DNA from: Gordonia amarae NBRC 15530
Lineage (GTDB): Bacteria; Actinomycetota; Actinomycetes; Mycobacteriales; Mycobacteriaceae
DNA: 64,000 nucleotides
Reading direction: 5' to 3'
NCBI RefSeq assembly: GCF_000241345.1
Contig: NZ_BAED01000076.1
Span: forward strand, 1-64,000
Below, piece after piece: positions 46,193 to 54,820 of the stretch; positions within the stretch are counted from its first letter, which is position 1; every line of letters starts with the position of its first letter. The notes beneath the pieces are model-generated. The model worked only from the letters and a program-made list of their open reading frames with translations. It was not told the origin of the DNA and did not search any database. Made by a program: the position numbers and the translations under genes.

Positions 46193-47509
46193 CTACCGGG
46201 CAGTGGTGCCGGCCCCGAGATCAGCAGCTCTGGGCCGGTCGTCCGTCGAGGTACCCACCGGCGGCGAGCGGCGCAGCAGCCAGTGGATCCCGGCACCGAT
46301 CAGCAGCACACCGACAACCCCGGCCCCGATGGGAACCCACCGTCCCCACACCGTGACCGGACGTTCCAGCGACCCGGCCCGTGCCGCCGCGTCGTCGCGG
46401 GTGCTCTTGGTATAGGTGAGCGTCGTGGCCAGGTTGACCAGTGAGAACGCCTCGTGAGGTTGGCCCGCGAGGCGGTACCGCTCGTCGATGGTGATGCGCT
46501 CGTCGAGGATCGTTCCGGTCGCGGGGTCGACGGAGATCTCCCACGTGCTGCGATGGTGCAGGTGCAGCGTCGTCGGGGAGTTCCCGGGTAGCCCGAACCA
46601 CGACGCCGGCCGCACGATCACCGTCGGCCTGCCCGCGGTGTCGGCGCCGCCGTGCCGGTCGTACAGATCGGTGTCGGGGATCTCGGCGACAAACCGGAGT
46701 GCCTCCTCACCTTCCACCTGGGCGTCGCCGTCGTAGCGCAGCGGCACCGTGGTGCGGGTGACCGGATCGAAGAACCTCGCATCCCGGCGCGGCACGTCGA
46801 ACGGGAAGGCGTAGGTGACACCTTCCCGGTCGGGCACCTGGGACGGCGCCTGCTTGTCGTCGTACTGGATTTCCGACGATCCGCTGCGCCGGAACGTCGC
46901 CGTCTCCCGGTCGAGGGTGACGCGGTCGCGGATCGCGCTGATGGTGCCGTCGGAGCAGTCGTCGAGTTTGTCGTCGGCCCGCAGCGACGTCCCGGCCTGC
47001 AACGTCACCTGGCTGCGGCCGGCGGGGCGCACCGCCACGACGCGCTGCTGCCGGGTGACCGGGGTGGTGACCACCCGCGCAGCCCGGGTGTCCAGCGAAC
47101 ACTGGTCGAGTACCTGCGCGGGAGCCGTCGACCGGGCGACGACGGTGTCGTCGGTGTCGAGCGGCAGGACCTGCAGTTTTCCGACGAACAGCGCCGGCAG
47201 CGCGATCGCCGCCGACACCAGGAAGGTGCCGACGAAGATCATCGTCGGCCCCACCAGTTCCCGCCCGCTGAGCCGGGGCCGGACCGGTGCGTTCGGGTCC
47301 CCGGCCGGTCCCGCGTCAGCCGGTCGTCGCACGGTGCCCGGTTCCTCGGTGATGTCCGGCTGCTCTGTCGTGCCCGGCTCTTCTATGGTGTCCGGCCGGT
47401 CCACCGTCTCCGGGACCTCGGGGCCCCTGGAATCGTCGGTGACGTCCGGGTGCGCAGGGTTCTCCGGGTTCGTGGGATCTCCTGGGCCACTCGGGGCGTC
47501 TGACGGCAT
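46193..47509 (-). CDS. DUF3068 (porin PorA-family-like) membrane protein (Rv0227c-like)
   Basis: About 438 residues from MPSDAPSGPG. An N-terminal Pro/Glu/Asp-rich low-complexity region (about 1-90, PEVPETVDRPDTIEEPGTTE) is followed by a membrane helix (about 95-115), a large extracytoplasmic DUF3068 domain with VTYAFPFDVPRRDARFFDP and a C-terminal helix (VPIGAGVVGVLLIGAGIHWLL). M. tuberculosis Rv0227c has the same architecture and neighbourhood. A structural or sorting role in the envelope is likely; the exact function is unknown. Confidence 0.87.
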   Translation of the reverse strand: MPSDAPSGPGDPTNPENPAHPDVTDDSRGPEVPETVDRPDTIEEPGTTEQPDITEEPGTVRRPADAGPAGDPNAPVRPRLSGRELVGPTMIFVGTFLVSAAIALPALFVGKLQVLPLDTDDTVVARSTAPAQVLDQCSLDTRAARVVTTPVTRQQRVVAVRPAGRSQVTLQAGTSLRADDKLDDCSDGTISAIRDRVTLDRETATFRRSGSSEIQYDDKQAPSQVPDREGVTYAFPFDVPRRDARFFDPVTRTTVPLRYDGDAQVEGEEALRFVAEIPDTDLYDRHGGADTAGRPTVIVRPASWFGLPGNSPTTLHLHHRSTWEISVDPATGTILDERITIDERYRLAGQPHEAFSLVNLATTLTYTKSTRDDAAARAGSLERPVTVWGRWVPIGAGVVGVLLIGAGIHWLLRRSPPVGTSTDDRPRAADLGAGTTAR

Positions 47510-47793
47510 AACGCTGACCTTAGGGCATGGGGTGATTTCGGTGCCCGCGTCATTCGACGGTGGTACGGCAGTCCCTGTCCTGCCGCGTGCCAGACGCTCG
47601 GTCACCGGTTCTCACCAGGCATTTTCCCGGCGGTCACCGTTTCGTGACCGGTTTCCTATCCCGCGCTCAGGCACCACCCGGAGCGTGGCCCCTATCGTGG
47701 GCGGACCAGAACACAACGACTGTGATCAAGAAGAAGGTGATGGCACACACCGCCGCACGGCAAGGGTCGTCGGCACACCGAAAGGGGAATCCC

Positions 47794-48033
47794 ATGTTGA
47801 TCTTCGTAATCGTGGCGATCATCGTCATCGCAATCGCCGGTTTCGCCATCTTCGGCGGGGCATTACGCGGTGGAGGTTCAAGCTGGTCCGGTGGGTCAGG
47901 GGGCGGTTTCTTCGCCGGCAGCTGGAGTGACAGCTTCGGCGGTGGCGACGGCGGCGGCTGGGGCGGCGGCGACGGTGGCGGTAGCTGCGGCGACGGTGGT
48001 GGTGGCGGCGGTGGCGGTGACGGCGGCTGCTGA
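47794..48033 (+). CDS. Small glycine-rich membrane protein
   Basis: 79 residues: one N-terminal helix (MLIFVIVAIIVIAIAGFAIF), then Gly/Ser/Asp-rich repeats with two cysteines (GGSCGDGG and GGDGGC at the end). AAAGGGGAA lies upstream. Function unknown. The DGGGWGGGDGGG composition recalls flexible secreted tails. It lies 44 bp before the acyltransferase start. Confidence 0.6.
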   Translation: MLIFVIVAIIVIAIAGFAIFGGALRGGGSSWSGGSGGGFFAGSWSDSFGGGDGGGWGGGDGGGSCGDGGGGGGGGDGGC

Positions 48034-48076
48034 TCCGGCCGACGCCCCGGGGCCGGGCGTACCCTGATCTCCCGAG

Positions 48077-49603
48077 ATGAGCACCAGCCCGGACCACCAG
48101 GTACAACCGGCACAGCGAGCCACGACCGCGCGCAGATTCTTTCCGCAATTGGAGGGCATGCGTGCGGTCGCGGCGATCGCCGTGCTCACCACCCATGTGT
48201 CGTTCCAGACGGCCGCGGTCAACACCGGGGTGATCGGCCCGATCCTCGGCCGCCTCGACCTCGCCGTCGCCCTGTTCTTCGGCCTCTCCGGTTTCCTCCT
48301 CTGGCGCCCCTGGGCGGGGGCGGCCCGGTCCTCCACGCGGGCCGACGTCGTTCGTCCGCCGGATGCGGCCCTTCCGCCGCCGGATACCGGGGTCCCCGCG
48401 CCGGGCGCCGCGTCGTCGTCGGACGCCGGGGTTCCCGGACTGGGTGCCGCGTCGTCGTCGGACGCCGGGGTTCCCGGACTGGGTGCCGCGTCGTCGTCGG
48501 ACGCCGGGGTTCCCGGACTGGGTGCCGCGTCGTCGTCGCCGGATACCGGGGTTCCCGCGCCGCCCGCCGCGTCGTCGTCGCCGGTTGAGGTGCGAGGAGC
48601 CGCCAGGCGACGAGCCTCGAAACCCGGTGAGACAAAGATGTCCGCTCCCGGCCCCTCCCGCGCCCCGCGCCCCGATATCGGCCGGTATTTCCGGCACCGG
48701 ATCGTCCGCATCTGGCCGGCGTACATCGTCGTCGTGGTCCTGGTGCTGACCCTGCTGCCCGACGCCAAGGGTGCCGACCTGACTGTGTGGCTCGCCAATC
48801 TCACACTGACGCAGGTGTTTGTGGCGCTGTCGCTGACCGCCGGCCTCACCCAGATGTGGAGTCTGTCGGTGGAGGTCGCGTTCTATCTGCTGCTCCCTCT
48901 GATCGGCCTCGTGCTGGTGCGTCTGCGGGGAGATCGTGCGCGAGTACGCATCCCGGTGATCCTCGCGGTCGGGGTGCTCAGTCTCGGCTGGGCCTGGTTC
49001 GCGGCGACCCTGCCGCTGGCCGACGGCGTCGAACCCAAGAACTGGGTGTTCGGCCACCTGCCGTGGTTCGTGTCCGGCCTGGTGCTGGCCGAGATCGCGG
49101 CCACCGTCGAAGCGGCACACCACGATCCGGCGTCGTACCCCGGGGGGCTGCGAATCACGGTCGCGCTCAGCGCGAATCGCCCACTGATGGCCGCCGTGTT
49201 CGTGGTCGCCTACGCGCTGGCCTGCACCCCGCTGGCCGGCCCGACGGGTCTCGGTGAACTCACCCACCTGCAGTTCGCCACCAAGATGGTCCTCGGCGCC
49301 ATCGTCGGCTACGCCCTGCTCGCCCCGCTGGTGTGCGCTACCGGCCCGTTCGGTTTCCTCGACTCCCCGGTCATGCAGGCCCTCGGCCGCTGGTCGTACG
49401 GCATCTTCATCTGGCACCTCGCGGTCCTGGCCGTCGTCTTCCCCCTATTCGGCATCGTCCCGTTCAACGGCAACATGCCGCTGGTCCTGGCGATCACCGT
49501 CCCCCTCACCATCGGCGTATCGGCAGCAAGCTACACGTTCATCGAAGACCCGGCCCGCCGGTGGCTGAATGCCCGGGAAGCGGTGAAAGGTTCTGTGTCG
49601 TAA
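48077..49603 (+). CDS. Acyltransferase 3 family membrane protein (Rv0228-like), with an expanded loop
   Basis: This 508-residue polytopic O-acyltransferase has an N-terminal catalytic motif LEGMRAVAAIAVLTTHVSFQ including the conserved His, and RYFRHRIVRIWPAYIVVVVL after the second helix. It should transfer acyl groups to an envelope sugar or lipid. Between these, residues about 100-185 are an added loop: five 13-residue Ser/Asp/Gly/Pro repeats (SSSDAGVPGLGAA type) and then a translated REP-like repeat (VEVRGAARRRASKPGETKM). The family lacks this loop. The frame is intact, so the protein may still be made. Confidence 0.87.
   Translation: MSTSPDHQVQPAQRATTARRFFPQLEGMRAVAAIAVLTTHVSFQTAAVNTGVIGPILGRLDLAVALFFGLSGFLLWRPWAGAARSSTRADVVRPPDAALPPPDTGVPAPGAASSSDAGVPGLGAASSSDAGVPGLGAASSSDAGVPGLGAASSSPDTGVPAPPAASSSPVEVRGAARRRASKPGETKMSAPGPSRAPRPDIGRYFRHRIVRIWPAYIVVVVLVLTLLPDAKGADLTVWLANLTLTQVFVALSLTAGLTQMWSLSVEVAFYLLLPLIGLVLVRLRGDRARVRIPVILAVGVLSLGWAWFAATLPLADGVEPKNWVFGHLPWFVSGLVLAEIAATVEAAHHDPASYPGGLRITVALSANRPLMAAVFVVAYALACTPLAGPTGLGELTHLQFATKMVLGAIVGYALLAPLVCATGPFGFLDSPVMQALGRWSYGIFIWHLAVLAVVFPLFGIVPFNGNMPLVLAITVPLTIGVSAASYTFIEDPARRWLNAREAVKGSVS
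48380..48568 (+). repeat. 39-bp in-frame tandem repeats within the acyltransferase gene
   Basis: Three identical 39-bp units start at 48410, 48449 and 48488 (each GCGTCGTCGTCGGACGCCGG and on), with degenerate copies on both sides (48380-48409 and 48527-48568). All are in frame and encode 13-residue units. Confidence 0.92.
48581..48634. repeat. REP-like dispersed repeat, copy 3 (inside a coding sequence)
   Basis: CCGGTTGAGGTGCGAGGAGC ... GACGAGCCTCGAAACCCGG lies within the acyltransferase gene and is translated in an open frame as VEVRGAARRRASKPGE. Confidence 0.93.
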
Positions 49604-49623
49604 GGCGGGCGTGGTCATCGCTC

Positions 49624-52600
49624 TCAAGGATCGAGCTGGCGGGCCGCCGAAGGGTCGTCGGGCGATCTGTTCCGTGCGGGTGTGAATACTGTCGACCACA
49701 CCAGGATCGTGATGGCGACGAGGGCGGGGAACTGGGTCCACCACTCGTCACCGTGGTAGCCGGTGGGGGAGTGCCACGGACCGGAGGCGAGGGCGAGGGC
49801 GGCGGCGAGCATGGCCGCGAACACCGCGACCACACGCGCGGACGGGCGCATCCGGTACGTGAGAAGTGCTGTCGTACAGCCGATACCGACTCCCCACCAG
49901 CCGGTCAGCAGCCAGACGGCACCCAGCACGGGAAGCACGGCAAGACTCGCCGCAACCACACCTCTTGATCCCTGAGGCCGAAGCGACGAAGGAGCGAGGG
50001 TCTCGAAGGGTCCGGTGACGCCGGCATCATGACGCGACCACCTCGAACGCGCGAGCACCGGCGGCAGCCACGCCAGCGCCAGGAGCACGGCCACCAGCAG
50101 CAGCCCGACCACCAGCACCCACCGGTACGGCGTATCGAGGCTGTACCGCAGGGTGACCGGGCCAGACAGATTCGCGGGCACCACCCAACCCTGTTGCCAT
50201 CCGTTCACGGTGATCGGATGCAGGTTGATCTCCCCGTCGGGTGTGTCGACGGTCGCCCGCCACCCGGAATTGGTGCTCTCGGCGACGGTCAGGATCCGGT
50301 CCGCCGCCGACGCCCGCACGTCGACCACCCGATGGGTCGCCGACCACTTCTCGACGGTCGGCAACACCGTCGACGCCGACGGAATCTGCTGTGCAGTAGA
50401 AAGATTCACGTCGAGAACGCTGAACGCCGATCCGGGATTGACCGACAGCTCCTGTTCGCCGGCTGCCAGCGGGATCGGCGTCGAGCCGCATGGCCGGGCG
50501 ACCACCGGGGTACCGTTGCGCAGGTCACCGGCGGTGGTGCGCAGGCTGAGTCCGATCACCCGGCCCGCCACGGTGATTCCGATCCCGTCGCCACAGCCGA
50601 CGGTGACCACCCGGTCGGGGTCGAACGGCCGTGCGTCGGGTGCCGGAGAGATCTTGATCTCCGCGATCCCGGCGGGTGCCCTGGTGGCGAATCCAAGCGA
50701 GTTCACGTCGATGACGTCGGCGGATTTGTTGACCCGCAACCGGATCCGGTCGGTGCGGGCACCGGTCAGGGTGACCGTCCCGTCCCGCGTCACCGTGCGG
50801 GTGAGCCAGCGCTCGCCCAGGTTCACCGACACCTCAGTGGGTGCCGCCGGATACGTCTCCGGCGCGACGATGCGCAGCTTGTCCACGCGTTGCACCTCGG
50901 GGAGGCGGATGGTCAGCGTCGGCCCGGAATCGCTCTCTCTCCCAGAGTCTTTCTGCCCGGACTCCTGTTTGCCAGGCTCCTCCTCACCCGAGTCTGTCTC
51001 CCCGGAGTCGCCGGCCCTGGAATCCTCTCGGCCCGAATCCTTCTGGGCGGGATCCTCCTTGGCGGGATCCTTGTGGCCAGAATCCTTCTGCCCAGAATCC
51101 TTCTGGGCGTCATCCCCGTTCTGTTTCTTGCTGTCCGGGTCACCGTATCCGCCGGTGTTGCCGGCCTTTCCGTCGGACGTCGCCTCGTCGCCGCTCTCGC
51201 GGTCCGACGTCGTCCCGTCATCGTCGGCGGGGTCCTCATCGTCGTCGCGGGCACCGTCCGCCGGTGCGGTCCACACGGTCGCCGGATCGCCGTCGACGGC
51301 GGCCTGCGCCGCACCCCGTGGATCGGTCACATCCGACGGACCGTCCGCGACAACCGATCCGGGTACGTGCAACAGCGCCCGCAGACCGTCACCGGGCATG
51401 GGGACGAGGGTGACGGTAGGCGACACCGAGGTTGCCGACGGCACCGACAGTGCGCGGGTGAACACCCCGGGTGTCTCCGGGGTCAACCCCAAACCGGAAG
51501 CGCACCTGAACAGTTCGTCGTCGGAGGAGGTGTCGCGCACGCACGCGGACCGCCCGGTGAGCTCCTGTGTCAGCACCCACTGTGCGACAGCTGAATTCTT
51601 CTGCTGGGCGGGCAGGACGACCCGCTGCCGGATCGACAGGGGGTTGCCCGTGGCGAGGTCGGTGAGCGTGACCTCGCCGAGCGCGAACTGGTTGCCCGCG
51701 GTTCCCGAGCGGGTGTGCGAGGCCCGGATCTCGATCCACGACGTGTTCCCGCCGGGCAGTGTGACCGTGAACGGTTTTCCCGGGGAAATACCCTGGGCCA
51801 CAGAACTTCCGGCGTTGGTGGTGACGACGACGGTGTCGACGTCGGGGCCGATCGCCTTCGCGGTGGTCAGCGTCAGCGACAGCGCAGTGCGCGGCCGGGT
51901 GAAGCTCAGCCGCAACCATTTTCCGGCGGCCGCCGCCAAACCGCTGGACACCCAGGCGGTTCCGGGTTTCCCGTCGAAGGCTGCGGCGGTGGAGTTGGCC
52001 GGCGAGGTCTGCCCGGGCTGCGTCGCATCGGCCGCGGCCCCGGAACTCGACACCCGCACCTGCCCGGGCTGATTGTCGAGCAACCACTGAGCCCGCACCA
52101 GGTCGCCGCGTCCGATACCGTCCCACGCCGGATAGTCGGGGACCGCGTTCTGGGTGCGGCGCGGATCGTCGGCGGTGCGGATCGCCGAACTGTGGTCGTC
52201 GACCCGCCCGACGTCGACCTCCCGGTCGGTGGGTGTGTCGGTGACGATCCGTGGCGACGCCGGCAGCGGAGTGTCCGGGTGCTCGGTGTCGAACCGCCGG
52301 GCGTCGGCGTCCAGCACCGTCGGCCCCACCGCGGGCAGTCCCGCACGCCCGCGCTGCGCGTTGATCGTCGCGATGGCCTCGGGACCACCCGAGACCCGCG
52401 GCACCGACGCGGCGTCGACCAGTACCGGCCCGGTACCGCCGGCCCGGGCGGCGCCGTCGACGGTGTAGATCGTGATCGCCCGCAACGCGGGCCGCAGTCC
52501 GTTGTCGCGGACCACCCCTGTGACGGTGGCCGGGCCGACGCGCGGCCCGAACCGGGCGGCCACCGACAGACCGGGTGAATCGTCGAGCGCCTGTCGGGCG

Positions 52601-54225
52601 ACCAGCGGCCGCGCCGAACGCGACGTGTCCGGGTCGAGATCGGCCCGCAGCACCACGAACCCGATGCCCTGGGAGGCCAGCGTCGCGGCCAGGCCGGGGG
52701 AGCCGCGCCCGGAGGCGATCTGCCGCTGCACCGCATCCATCGCCCGGATCGCTCCGGGCGGGACCAGCGGGATCGCATCGCGCACCGCCCACGGGGTGTC
52801 CGCCAGCGCCTGCAGCGGCTCGTCGCGGGTCAGCCCCCACACCTGGTCGGCGAACGGCGCACCCGGCACCACCAGGGACCTCAGCGCGGGACGCGACGGC
52901 CCGTCCGGCGAACTGTTCTGTTTCAGCCATGCCGCCGCCTCCGTCCAGTACGACGGCATCGACGTGTAGGTATCGGCGGGCGTGAGCTGCCCGGTCCACA
53001 TCAACGACCCCGCGCCGCCGATCGCGACGACCACCGCGAGCGCCGTCGCCACCCCCCGCGACATCGCCGGCCGCAGGAACGCCCGCGGCTCGGTCAGCGG
53101 CACCCGCGCCAGCAGATGCGCGATGCCCAGCACCACCGGGATTCGGATGAACGGCTCGAACTTGTGGATGTTGCGCAGCGGGGCGCCCGCGCCGTCGAGA
53201 AACTCGCGCACCGGTTCGGCGATCGGTGAGCCGAGGGTGCCCGCGTAGCCGACGCACATCACCAGCAGCCCGGTCACCAGGATCGTGACGAGCCTGCCGC
53301 GGCCCGGCATCGCCCGCATTGTCAGCCCCGCCAGGCCCGCGGCGACGAGCACCCCGGTGGCCAGGACCGCCGCCGGCTGCGTCACCAGCACCGCACCGGC
53401 CACCCGCTCCGGTGAGACGAACGGCGTCCACGCGCTCGTCCCGCGCAGCACCTCGGTGAGCGAGGACCATTGCGTCGTGGTGCGCGCCGACTCGATGAAA
53501 TCCAGGAACGGCGGGCTGACCTGCGACATCATCAGCAGCGGCAGGATCCACCAGGCGCACGCCAGCGCCAGCCCCAGCGCCCACCACGCGGCGAACCGCA
53601 CGGCCCGCAGTCCCGCCCGGCGGACCGTCAGCAGCCACCACAGCGCGGCGACACCGAGCGCGGCGACCGTCGCCACCGCGTTCACCGCCCCCATCAGCGC
53701 CACCGCCGCAGCCGACAGGAAACCCTGCCGCCACAGCGGGCCGGTGTCACGATCGAGGGCCCGGATCACCGGGAGCAGCACCCACGGCGCCAGCATCATC
53801 GGCAGTGTCTCCGACGAGATCGACCCGAGCGTGGTGAGCACCCGCGGGCTCAGCACGAATACCGCCGCCGCGACGATCCGCGACGCAGGCGAACCGGCCC
53901 GCAGTGCCTCGGCCAGCCGGACGATGCCGACGAACCCGATGGTCAGCAGCAGCGCCCACCACAGGCGCTGGGTGATCCACGGCGGGATGTGCGCGAGGTC
54001 GCCGAGCGCGAAGAACGCGCCGTGCGGGAAGAAGTAGCCGTACGCCTGGTTCTGCACCTGCCCCATCGGGGCGTCGGGCGACCACAGGTGTGCCGCCCGG
54101 CCGAGGAAACCGAGCGGGTCGGCGGCGAGATCGAGCTTGGTGTCGGCCGAGATCCGGCCGGGGGCCTGCGCGAAGGAGACGATCAGCGCGCACAGAGCGG
54201 CGATGACCACGCCGCGCGAGGACAT
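49624..54225 (-). CDS. aftD: Alpha-(1->3)-arabinofuranosyltransferase, AftD-like
   Basis: About 1533 residues; M. tuberculosis AftD is about 1400. A GT-C-type membrane glycosyltransferase that adds arabinofuranose branches to arabinogalactan and lipoarabinomannan. The N-terminal part (about 1-430) has some 11 helices; the loop after helix 1 has DTKLDLAADPLGFLGRAAHL with acidic residues typical of GT-C enzymes. A long extracytoplasmic part with carbohydrate-binding-like beta domains follows, then C-terminal helices. Residues about 985-1100 are a charged low-complexity insert (QKDSG- and DSGE-type repeats). The ATG at 54225 was chosen because the frame upstream reads through a REP-like pair. 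Confidence 0.9.
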   Translation of the reverse strand: MSSRGVVIAALCALIVSFAQAPGRISADTKLDLAADPLGFLGRAAHLWSPDAPMGQVQNQAYGYFFPHGAFFALGDLAHIPPWITQRLWWALLLTIGFVGIVRLAEALRAGSPASRIVAAAVFVLSPRVLTTLGSISSETLPMMLAPWVLLPVIRALDRDTGPLWRQGFLSAAAVALMGAVNAVATVAALGVAALWWLLTVRRAGLRAVRFAAWWALGLALACAWWILPLLMMSQVSPPFLDFIESARTTTQWSSLTEVLRGTSAWTPFVSPERVAGAVLVTQPAAVLATGVLVAAGLAGLTMRAMPGRGRLVTILVTGLLVMCVGYAGTLGSPIAEPVREFLDGAGAPLRNIHKFEPFIRIPVVLGIAHLLARVPLTEPRAFLRPAMSRGVATALAVVVAIGGAGSLMWTGQLTPADTYTSMPSYWTEAAAWLKQNSSPDGPSRPALRSLVVPGAPFADQVWGLTRDEPLQALADTPWAVRDAIPLVPPGAIRAMDAVQRQIASGRGSPGLAATLASQGIGFVVLRADLDPDTSRSARPLVARQALDDSPGLSVAARFGPRVGPATVTGVVRDNGLRPALRAITIYTVDGAARAGGTGPVLVDAASVPRVSGGPEAIATINAQRGRAGLPAVGPTVLDADARRFDTEHPDTPLPASPRIVTDTPTDREVDVGRVDDHSSAIRTADDPRRTQNAVPDYPAWDGIGRGDLVRAQWLLDNQPGQVRVSSSGAAADATQPGQTSPANSTAAAFDGKPGTAWVSSGLAAAAGKWLRLSFTRPRTALSLTLTTAKAIGPDVDTVVVTTNAGSSVAQGISPGKPFTVTLPGGNTSWIEIRASHTRSGTAGNQFALGEVTLTDLATGNPLSIRQRVVLPAQQKNSAVAQWVLTQELTGRSACVRDTSSDDELFRCASGLGLTPETPGVFTRALSVPSATSVSPTVTLVPMPGDGLRALLHVPGSVVADGPSDVTDPRGAAQAAVDGDPATVWTAPADGARDDDEDPADDDGTTSDRESGDEATSDGKAGNTGGYGDPDSKKQNGDDAQKDSGQKDSGHKDPAKEDPAQKDSGREDSRAGDSGETDSGEEEPGKQESGQKDSGRESDSGPTLTIRLPEVQRVDKLRIVAPETYPAAPTEVSVNLGERWLTRTVTRDGTVTLTGARTDRIRLRVNKSADVIDVNSLGFATRAPAGIAEIKISPAPDARPFDPDRVVTVGCGDGIGITVAGRVIGLSLRTTAGDLRNGTPVVARPCGSTPIPLAAGEQELSVNPGSAFSVLDVNLSTAQQIPSASTVLPTVEKWSATHRVVDVRASAADRILTVAESTNSGWRATVDTPDGEINLHPITVNGWQQGWVVPANLSGPVTLRYSLDTPYRWVLVVGLLLVAVLLALAWLPPVLARSRWSRHDAGVTGPFETLAPSSLRPQGSRGVVAASLAVLPVLGAVWLLTGWWGVGIGCTTALLTYRMRPSARVVAVFAAMLAAALALASGPWHSPTGYHGDEWWTQFPALVAITILVWSTVFTPARNRSPDDPSAARQLDP

Positions 54226-54260
54226 CCGGTCCTGGTTCCCGCACGAAAGCCGGCCACTTC

Positions 54261-54373
54261 GCCGGTTGAGGTGCGAGGTCGGCCGGCGACCGAGCCTCGA
54301 AACCCGGTGAGAAGACATCGTTATCTCACCGGGTTTCGAGGCTCGTCGCTTGCGCTCCTCACACCTCAACCAG
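54261..54373. repeat. REP-like repeats, inverted pair (copies 4 and 5)
   Basis: A forward copy at 54261-54312 (GCCGGTTGAGGTGCGAG ... CGAGCCTCGAAACCCGG) is followed after about 12 bp by an inverted copy at 54325-54373. Together they can form a hairpin with a central stem of about 20 bp (GAGCCTCGAAACCCGGTGAG). It lies between aftD and the DUF2613 gene, both on the minus strand. Confidence 0.93.
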
Positions 54374-54427
54374 CGACGGGAGGCGTTCGGGAGCGATCAG
54401 TTCTGCTGCTGATCAGTCTGCTGCTGA

Positions 54428-54622
54428 TCAGTCTGCTTCTGCGGCGGAACGTGAACCGTATTCGACGGCGCCCTGTACGAAGCCGTCCTCGGGCGAAATG
54501 CTGTTCATATCGGTGGCCGGCTTGGTGTCGGTGGCCACGACGCCACCGAGGAGCACCGCGCCGAGCCCGATGACAATACCCGCGACAGCGGCGACACCAC
54601 CGGTGACAAGACGGTTCTGCAT
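54428..54622 (-). CDS. DUF2613 small membrane protein (Rv0236A-like)
   Basis: 64 residues: MQNRLVTGGVAAVAGIVIGL begins a single N-terminal helix that ends near GGVVA, followed by a short acidic extracytoplasmic tail (SPEDGFVQGAVEYG). The pattern is DUF2613, a small protein encoded next to aftD in M. tuberculosis (Rv0236A). Its role is unknown; an accessory role to AftD is an inference from conserved linkage. A 15-bp direct repeat (TGATCAGTCTGCTGC) lies just past its stop. Confidence 0.85.
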   Translation of the reverse strand: MQNRLVTGGVAAVAGIVIGLGAVLLGGVVATDTKPATDMNSISPEDGFVQGAVEYGSRSAAEAD

Positions 54623-54820
54623 GGGAAGTGAACTTACCAGAGCGCACGAGCCGTCAGCAGTCGCACGCGCGGTAACCGGGACAGCGCGCCGAAGTCGCGA
54701 TCCACGGCTCCCGCGGGTGAGAATTGCGGGCACCGAAATGCCAGGTCGCGGTGGCCGCGCGACCCCATTCGAAGCGCAGGGTCCGCCTCGGTGACCGGCA
54801 AACATGACAGACTGGCCACC

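Noticed and set aside
54226..54369. N-terminal extension of the AftD-like protein
   Set aside because: These codons translate the REP-like inverted pair and give arginine-rich sequence; a normal ATG followed by a membrane helix is at 54225.
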